46,166 nt of DNA. It comes from Pseudomonadota bacterium (lineage in GTDB: Bacteria > Pseudomonadota > Alphaproteobacteria > SHVP01). Every line of letters starts with the position of its first letter. The stretch's first letter is position 1. Made by a program: the position numbers and the translations under genes. This document shows positions 41,015-46,166 of the stretch, one piece after another. The stretch lies in the NCBI GenBank assembly GCA_027622715.1, contig JAQBYN010000024.1:1-46166 (forward strand), read 5' to 3'. Below the pieces are notes generated by a model. The model searched no databases, was not told the origin of the DNA, and saw only the letters and a program-made list of their open reading frames with translations.

Positions 41015-43750
41015 TCAGTCGGCCAGGATCGGCTCAACATTTGCCGCGCAAAACTTGAACTCCGGGATTTTCCCGAACGGGTCAAGCGCGGGATTGGTCA
41101 ACAGGTTGGCTGCAGCCTCGGCGTAGCAAAAGGGCATGAACACCATGCCTTCGGGCACCCCGGAATCGATCCGCACCGCCAATTCGATGGCGCCGCGCCG
41201 GGTGGCCAGCCGCACCCGCTGCCCGCCCTCAAGGCCCAAGGCCTCAATGTCGTTGGGCGCGAGATGGGCATGCGCCTCGGGCTCCAGGTCGTCCAGTACG
41301 TCGGCGCGCCGGGTCATCGCCCCGGTATGCCAATGTTCCAGCAGCCGCCCCGTACTCAGCACGAACGGATAGTCGGGATCAGTCGGCTCGTCGGGCGGAA
41401 TGATTGCCGCCGGGACGAACCGCCCGCGCTTGGTCGGCGTCGGAAACCCGTCGCCGAATATGACTTCGTGCCCGGCGTGTTGCTCGTCGTCGCACGGATA
41501 CGTCACCGCGCTCTCGCGCTCCAAGCGTTCCCAGGTGATCCCTTTGATTGAAGGCATGCAGGCGCGCATTTCCGCAAACACGTCGCGCGGATGCGGGTAG
41601 TCCCAGTCAAGCCCCAACCGCCGCGCCACCTCTTGGATGATCCACAAATCCTGTCGCGCATCACCGGGCAGGGGTAGCGCGTGGCGGCCCAACTGCACCC
41701 GGCGGTCGGTGTTGGTAAACGTGCCGTCCTTCTCCGGAAACGCCGAGGCGGGCAAGATGACGTCGGCATAGCACGCGGTCTCAGTTAGGAAGATATCCTG
41801 CACCACCAAATGCTGCAGCTTGGCCAGGGCCGCGCGGGTGTGGTTCAGGTTCGGGTCCGACATCGCCGGGTTTTCGCCCATGATGTACATGCCCTCGATC
41901 ACCCCGTCATGGATCGCGTCGGTGATTTCCACCACCGTCAGCCCTATCTTGGGGTCGAGTTTGGCGTCCCACAACGACTCGAAACGCGCACGCACCGTGT
42001 CGTCCTCGACGTGCGTGTAGTCGGGGTAGAACATCGGGATCAGGCCGACGTCGGATGCGCCTTGCACATTGTTCTGGCCGCGCAACGGATGCAGCCCGGT
42101 ACCCGGTCGCCCGATCTGGCCGCACATCAGCGCCAGCGAAATGAGACAACGCGCGTTGTCGGTGCCGTGAATATGCTGGCTGATCCCCATGCCCCAAAAA
42201 ATCATCGCCGAGCGCGCCCGCCCATAGATGCGGGCGATCTCGCGTAACGTGTCGGGTGGTACGCCGCAGACGTCGGCCATCGCTTCCGGCGAAAACGCTT
42301 TCAGATGCTGGCGCATCGCGGCAAAGCCGTCGGTGTAGCCCGCGATGTAATTATGATCGACCAAATCCTCGTCAACGATCACATGCATGATCGCGTTGAG
42401 CAGGGCGACGTCGGTACCGGGCTTGAATTGCACCATATGTGTCGCGTGCCGCCCGAGCGCTTCGCCGCGCGGATCGAGCACGATCAGTTTGGTGCCGTTC
42501 TTGACCGCGTTCTTGAAGAACGTCGCCGCGACAGGATGATTGACCGAGGTGTTGGAGCCGATCACGACGATCACCTCGGTGTTCTTCACCTCGGCGAACG
42601 GTGCCGTCACCGCGCCGGAACCGATCGTCTCCATCAGTGCCGCCACCGACGAGGCGTGGCATAGCCGCGTGCAGTGATCGACGTTGTTGGTGCCGAACCC
42701 GGCGCGCACCATTTTCTGAAACAAATAGGCTTCTTCGTTGGAACCCTTGGCGCTGCCGAACCCGGCAAGGCCTGCACCGCCCTTGGTGTCGCGAATATCG
42801 CGCAAGCCTTTGGCGGCAACCGCCAGCGCTTCTTCCCACGTCGCCTCGCGGAAGTGGCTCAACGGGTTGGACGGATCGACATCAGGGTGGAGCGATTTTG
42901 CCACGCCATCTTTACGAATAAGCGGCGTCTTGAGCCGCTGCGGGTGGCTGACATAGTCGAACCCAAAGCGGCCCTTAACGCATAGCCGCCCTTGGTTGGC
43001 CGGACCGTCGCGCCCCGAAACGTAGACCAGCGCATCGTCCTTGACGTGATAGGTCAACTGGCAGCCGACACCGCAATAGGGGCACACGCTGTCGACCTGT
43101 CGGTCGATGGTCTCAAGTAGCGCGTCTTTCGCCGGCGCCAGGGCGCCGGTCGGGCAGGCCTGGACGCATTCGCCGCAGCCCACGCAGGTGCTGGCGCCCA
43201 TTGGGTCACCCACGTCGAAAACAATTTGGCTGTGCGACCCGCGGTGGGCCATGGCGATAACGTCGTTGACCTGGACCTCGCGGCAGGCCCGCACACACAG
43301 CCCGCAATGGATGCAGGCATCCAGGCGCACCGTCATCGCTGGGTGCGATGGATCGGGATTGGGCCGCAATCCTGCCGGATAACGGCTGGTTGTGGTGCCG
43401 CAAGCGTCGGCCATGCGCCAAAACAGGCTATCTTTATCGTAGGCCTGATCGCGCGGCGGTTGGTCGGCGACCAGCAGTTCCATCACGCCGCGCCGCGCCG
43501 TTGCGGCACGCGCGCTCGCGCTGTGCACCGTCATGCCGTCGGTCGGTTTGCGGATGCACGCCGCCGCCAGCGTGCGCTCGCCGTCAATCTCGACCATACA
43601 GGCGCGGCAATTGCCGTCGGCGCGGTAGCCCGGCGCCGGCGAATAACACAGGTGTGGGATCGCCACGCCTTCGCGCGCCGCGACCTGCCAAATGGTTTCA
43701 CCGTCGGCGGCCTCGACGTCGCGGCCGTCCAGCGTAAAAGTAATGCTCAT
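41015..43750 (-). CDS. fdsA: NAD-dependent formate dehydrogenase, alpha (catalytic) subunit
   Basis: A 911-residue Mo/W-bis-MGD enzyme that oxidises formate to CO2. In order: an N-terminal 2Fe-2S ferredoxin domain (HLCYSPAPGYRADGNCRAC, later ACIR), two 4Fe-4S ferredoxin motifs (CIHCGLCVRAC and CVGCGECVQAC), the proximal 4Fe-4S motif CPYCGVGCQL, and the catalytic domain with Cys in TRLCHASSVAALMETIG where E. coli FdhF has selenocysteine. The MGD-binding C-terminal domain ends near PILAD. Electrons pass to the fused gamma-beta subunit, whose stop overlaps this start by 4 bases. It is cytoplasmic with no signal peptide. Tungsten cannot be excluded as the metal. Confidence 0.94.
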   Translation of the reverse strand: MSITFTLDGRDVEAADGETIWQVAAREGVAIPHLCYSPAPGYRADGNCRACMVEIDGERTLAAACIRKPTDGMTVHSASARAATARRGVMELLVADQPPRDQAYDKDSLFWRMADACGTTTSRYPAGLRPNPDPSHPAMTVRLDACIHCGLCVRACREVQVNDVIAMAHRGSHSQIVFDVGDPMGASTCVGCGECVQACPTGALAPAKDALLETIDRQVDSVCPYCGVGCQLTYHVKDDALVYVSGRDGPANQGRLCVKGRFGFDYVSHPQRLKTPLIRKDGVAKSLHPDVDPSNPLSHFREATWEEALAVAAKGLRDIRDTKGGAGLAGFGSAKGSNEEAYLFQKMVRAGFGTNNVDHCTRLCHASSVAALMETIGSGAVTAPFAEVKNTEVIVVIGSNTSVNHPVAATFFKNAVKNGTKLIVLDPRGEALGRHATHMVQFKPGTDVALLNAIMHVIVDEDLVDHNYIAGYTDGFAAMRQHLKAFSPEAMADVCGVPPDTLREIARIYGRARSAMIFWGMGISQHIHGTDNARCLISLALMCGQIGRPGTGLHPLRGQNNVQGASDVGLIPMFYPDYTHVEDDTVRARFESLWDAKLDPKIGLTVVEITDAIHDGVIEGMYIMGENPAMSDPNLNHTRAALAKLQHLVVQDIFLTETACYADVILPASAFPEKDGTFTNTDRRVQLGRHALPLPGDARQDLWIIQEVARRLGLDWDYPHPRDVFAEMRACMPSIKGITWERLERESAVTYPCDDEQHAGHEVIFGDGFPTPTKRGRFVPAAIIPPDEPTDPDYPFVLSTGRLLEHWHTGAMTRRADVLDDLEPEAHAHLAPNDIEALGLEGGQRVRLATRRGAIELAVRIDSGVPEGMVFMPFCYAEAAANLLTNPALDPFGKIPEFKFCAANVEPILAD

Positions 43751-45426
43751 CGCACGGCCTCCGGGAAATACCGCATCAACGTGTCGAACACGTTGGGTGC
43801 TGCTTGGCCTAACCCGCAGATCGAGGCATCGCGCATGGTCTGCCCAAGGTCACGCAGCAACGCGGCATCCCACGGCCCATCTTGCATCAGGGTTACGGCT
43901 TTCTCGGTGCCGACCCGGCACGGGGTGCACTGGCCGCAACTTTCGTCGGCAAAAAAGCGCATCAGGTTCAACGCCGCGCCGCGTACGTCGTCCTGGTCGG
44001 ATAAGATGATCACCGCGGCGGACCCAATGAACGCGCCGTGGGGTTCCAGCGTGCCGAAATCCAGCGGCACGTCGCCGAGGCTGGCGGGCAGGATGCCGCC
44101 CGACGCGCCGCCCGGCAGATAGGCGGCAAAGGCATGCCCGTCCTGCATCCCGCCACAATACTGGTCGATCAGATCGCGCACCGTGATACCGGCGGGCGCG
44201 AGTCTGACCCCGGGCTCGCGCACCCGACCCGACACCGAATAGCTACGCGGACCCTTGCACCCGTTCGTGCCCTGGTCGGCGAACCAATCCGCGCCGTTCG
44301 CCAAAATGTGCGGGATCCAGTACAGCGTCTCGACGTTGTGGGCCAGCGTCGGGCGGCCGAACAGACCAACCTGCGCCGGGAACGGCGGGCGGTGCCGGGG
44401 CAGGGGCCGATTGCCCTCCATGCTTTCCAGCATCGCCGACTCTTCGCCGCAAATATAAGCGCCGGCGCCGCGCCGCAATGTAATTCGCGGCAGCGCCCGG
44501 CCCGACGCTTCCAACGCGGCAATCTCTTTGCGCAGCGTCTCGTGCACGTGCGGGTATTCATCGCGTAAGTAAAAATAGATGTCCTCGGCCTCGATCGCCC
44601 AAGCAGCAATCAGCGCGCCCTCGAGAACGCGGCGCGGTTCGGTCTCCAAATAGTGCCGGTCTTTGAAGGTACCGGGTTCGCCCTCGTCGGCGTTGACCGC
44701 CAGCACCCGCGGTTTGGGCTCGGCCAACACGAACTGCCATTTGCGCGCGGCGGGAAACCCCGCGCCGCCAAAGCCGCGCAACCCGGCCGCGCCCACCGTG
44801 TCCATGACCTGCGCGGCGCGCCGCTGCCCCCCAGCACACGCGTCGAATTCGGCATAGGCGGAATCGACGGCTGCTGTCCGGACCGGTGCCCGGGCAGCGG
44901 TATCGCCACTATCAATCGCTGCCCGCACCGCCAACGCCAATGCGCCGCCGATGTGGTTGCGGCCGACCTCGGCAACCGGTGCGGTATCGCAACGGCCCAT
45001 ACACGGTGCGCGCACGACACGAACCCCGGCCCCAGCCGCGCCCGCCACATCGGCGAATAGCTGCTCGGCCCCGGCCATCGCGCACGACAAGCTGTCGCAA
45101 ATGCGCACGGTCAGCGGCGGCGGCGCCTCTTCGTCCTCGCGGTGCACGTCGAAATGCGCATAAAAACTCGCGACCTCATAAATCTCCGCCATCGACAGGC
45201 GCATGTGATGCGCCAGCGCCGCGATATGCTGCGCCGAAATGCCGTGATGCCGGTCTTGGATGCGGTGCAGATACTCCAACAACAAATGCCGGTTAGGCGT
45301 CTCGCCCGCAAGCACCGCCGCCACATCGCGCAGCGACTGCGCGCTTGGCTGACGCCCGCGCTCGGTCCGCCGGCCCTTGCGCCGGCCTTTACCGGGATGC
45401 GGTGCGGCTTTGGTTTCGGCCGTCAT
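43747..45426 (-). CDS. Formate dehydrogenase fused gamma-beta subunit (FdsG-FdsB / NuoE-NuoF fusion)
   Basis: A 559-residue flavoprotein that passes electrons from the alpha subunit to NAD. Residues about 25-165 are NuoE/FdsG-like with 2Fe-2S ligands in CDSLSCAMAG and PCMGRCDTAP. Residues about 205-555 are NuoF/FdsB-like: NADH/FMN site GLRGFGGAGFPAARKW and NADEGEPGTFKDR, GAGAYICGEESAMLES, and the 4Fe-4S motif CGQCTPCRVGT with a further C in SICGLGQ. Two-subunit fusions of this kind are known, for example the beta subunit of Methylobacterium FDH1. ATG 45426 forms an ATGA overlap with DUF3553; a longer frame to 45615 only runs over that gene. Confidence 0.92.
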   Translation of the reverse strand: MTAETKAAPHPGKGRRKGRRTERGRQPSAQSLRDVAAVLAGETPNRHLLLEYLHRIQDRHHGISAQHIAALAHHMRLSMAEIYEVASFYAHFDVHREDEEAPPPLTVRICDSLSCAMAGAEQLFADVAGAAGAGVRVVRAPCMGRCDTAPVAEVGRNHIGGALALAVRAAIDSGDTAARAPVRTAAVDSAYAEFDACAGGQRRAAQVMDTVGAAGLRGFGGAGFPAARKWQFVLAEPKPRVLAVNADEGEPGTFKDRHYLETEPRRVLEGALIAAWAIEAEDIYFYLRDEYPHVHETLRKEIAALEASGRALPRITLRRGAGAYICGEESAMLESMEGNRPLPRHRPPFPAQVGLFGRPTLAHNVETLYWIPHILANGADWFADQGTNGCKGPRSYSVSGRVREPGVRLAPAGITVRDLIDQYCGGMQDGHAFAAYLPGGASGGILPASLGDVPLDFGTLEPHGAFIGSAAVIILSDQDDVRGAALNLMRFFADESCGQCTPCRVGTEKAVTLMQDGPWDAALLRDLGQTMRDASICGLGQAAPNVFDTLMRYFPEAVR

Positions 45427-45605
45427 GCCAAATCGTCCTCGTCCAGCACCGTCAGGGTAATCACCTCGATATTGATCAGCTGTTTGCCGGCATGTTGAAA
45501 ATTGACGGTCACCCGCATGCCCACCGCCGACTGAACTTGGCCGATGCCCCAGTCGGGTCGGTCGGGATGTCTGACATAGGCGCCCGGTTCCAACAGTAGC
45601 GTCAC
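45423..45605 (-). CDS. DUF3553 small protein
   Basis: A 60-residue protein with the DUF3553 pattern LEPGAYVRHPDRPDWGIGQVQSAVGMRVTVNFQHAGKQLIN, a small beta-barrel-like fold also seen in CarD/Mfd-type interaction modules. The start is GTG 45605 with GGAAGTGGA close upstream. The stop overlaps the fused formate dehydrogenase gene by 4 bases, so it is the first gene of the operon. Function is unknown; the tight coupling to formate dehydrogenase is unusual. Confidence 0.85.
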   Translation of the reverse strand: MTLLLEPGAYVRHPDRPDWGIGQVQSAVGMRVTVNFQHAGKQLINIEVITLTVLDEDDLA

Positions 45606-45941
45606 AACGGTCCACTTCCGGCGTTCTTCATAGGTTATTCTAACAGACCAGGGATTGAATTAGGTCAATCGGGGAACGCCATGGACGACATCGACTTCAG
45701 TCCAATGACATTCAGGATGGAAGAGTGTCGCGGTGGCAGCACTATTTCTCTCGGCAAGGGCTTGCGCGAACTGTTCGAGCCAGCGTGTGGCTTGAGCGCT
45801 TACCGGTTCAACGTCCGTGGGTTCTTTCATCTCTTGGTCCAATCGCTGATTTTACGCTGTTATCTAGACGTCTCCTCAGACCCCGTTGTTATCGTGCGAC
45901 AACGCGCGCTAGGCTAACCCGCGCCACATTGGAGGTTTGCC
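45606..45941. other. 336-base gap with a gene remnant and divergent control regions
   Basis: No intact gene. It carries a short coding remnant (45660-45842 minus), a small GTTA-TTC-TAAC dyad at 45634-45644 in front of DUF3553, and the upstream region of the HD-domain gene that ends in GGAGG at 45930-45935. I find no convincing promoter for either gene. Confidence 0.5.
45660..45842 (-). pseudogene. Remnant of an NTF2-like domain at the head of a flavin-dependent oxidoreductase
   Basis: A 60-residue open frame. ATRWLEQFAQALAERNSAATATLFHPECHWTEVDVV matches the opening helix and first strand of the NTF2-like module that precedes some FAD-dependent monooxygenases (usually ...LFaddcHWRDLLAFTW). 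After HW the sequence loses the pattern and stops within 15 residues, and no continuation is found in other frames before the DUF3553 gene. I read it as the 5' end of a deleted gene; a chance similarity is possible. Confidence 0.45.
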
Positions 45942-46166
45942 ATGAGTGCCGACACGTCACGCCCGACAGCATATGACCTTCTTGACGAGGGCACAGCCTT
46001 GCCAGCCCAAGCCACTTTTCGGTCGCTCGCAGAGGCGACCACTGAGGACTGGGCGGTAATTATCGAAAAAGGGCGAACAAAGAAGAACCACGTTCTTCGC
46101 CTGTGCCTCGAACATCTTGAGATGTTGAAGGAGCCACAACCCGGTTTTCCGATTGATCGTTACACG
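45942..46166 (+). CDS. HD-domain-like protein, 5' part (runs off the window)
   Basis: The first 75 codons are visible and open to the end of the window. GGAGG lies eight bases before ATG 45942. The peptide opens MSADTSRPTAYDLL and continues ATFRSLAEATTEDWAVIIE, then NHVLRLCLEHLEMLKEPQPGFPIDRYT. This matches the start of alphaproteobacterial HD/inositol-oxygenase-like proteins, where G-(F/Y)-P-(I/V)-x-R-x-x-HSLQTATRA follows. The HD residues would lie beyond the window edge, so the assignment is tentative. Confidence 0.6.
   Translation, partial: MSADTSRPTAYDLLDEGTALPAQATFRSLAEATTEDWAVIIEKGRTKKNHVLRLCLEHLEMLKEPQPGFPIDRYT

Noticed and set aside
41015-43750. Possible selenocysteine-containing formate dehydrogenase
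   Set aside because: The active-site position is Cys in TRLCHASS and the frame has no in-frame TGA.
1-46166. CRISPR arrays, tRNA or rRNA genes, insertion sequences
   Set aside because: No regularly spaced repeats, cloverleaf-like sequences, transposase motifs or terminal inverted repeats were seen on reading both strands.

Overview
The window is GC-rich, gene-dense chromosomal DNA. Many neighbouring genes share 4-bp ATGA/GTGA overlaps. The gene content points to an alphaproteobacterium, probably near Rhodospirillales: pstS-C-A-B-phoU-phoB order, a long PstA, a DUF3553 protein, form-II CoxL paralogs, and an NAD-linked formate dehydrogenase with a fused beta/gamma subunit. I see no rRNA, tRNA, CRISPR array or insertion sequence. 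A phage-type ASCH-like gene and a decayed oxidoreductase remnant are the only clear signs of gene flux. All assignments were made by reading the sequence; no database search was run.

Layout. 73-6137: phosphate uptake and signalling operon pstS-pstC-pstA-pstB-phoU-phoB, with a strong hairpin after pstS. 6195-9306: an alpha/beta hydrolase-fold gene, then a signalling group made of a sigma-54 activator, an Hpt protein and a lone receiver, with no histidine kinase. 9574-13648: a pentapeptide-repeat protein, a CBS protein with a second hydrolase-fold gene, then a cupin and a nucleoside hydrolase controlled from a promoter shared with a MarR regulator at 13725. 14213-17138: a phage-type ASCH-like gene, a polysaccharide deacetylase-like protein, an NTF2-like protein and a VOC protein. 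17437-21444: a four-gene peptide/nickel-type ABC transporter without a solute-binding protein, followed by a double cupin.

22370-34142 (nearly all minus strand): a small secreted protein, two tandem glutathione S-transferases, a DUF1501/DUF1800 pair, and three consecutive xanthine dehydrogenase/CoxL-type molybdenum hydroxylase large subunits. No FAD or 2Fe-2S subunits lie beside these. 34269-37047: an NAD kinase, aspartoacylase-family and AbrB-type membrane protein operon.

37675-45605 is a molybdenum region: moaA diverges from fdhD-mobA-(ModE-like HTH), followed by a formate dehydrogenase alpha subunit, a fused gamma-beta subunit and DUF3553. The moaA/fdhD intergenic region holds a near-ideal ModE-type palindrome, GTTATATA-N6-TATATAAC, placed over both divergent promoters. 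The ModE-like protein 1.5 kb downstream has the DNA-binding part only, with no molybdate-binding Mop domain. With the three CoxL genes, this makes molybdenum enzymology the main theme of the second half. The most interesting leads are the Mop-less ModE circuit, the CoxL triplet without partner subunits, the hydrolase-fold proteins with Thr at the nucleophile position, and the MarR control region with a possible leaderless transcript.
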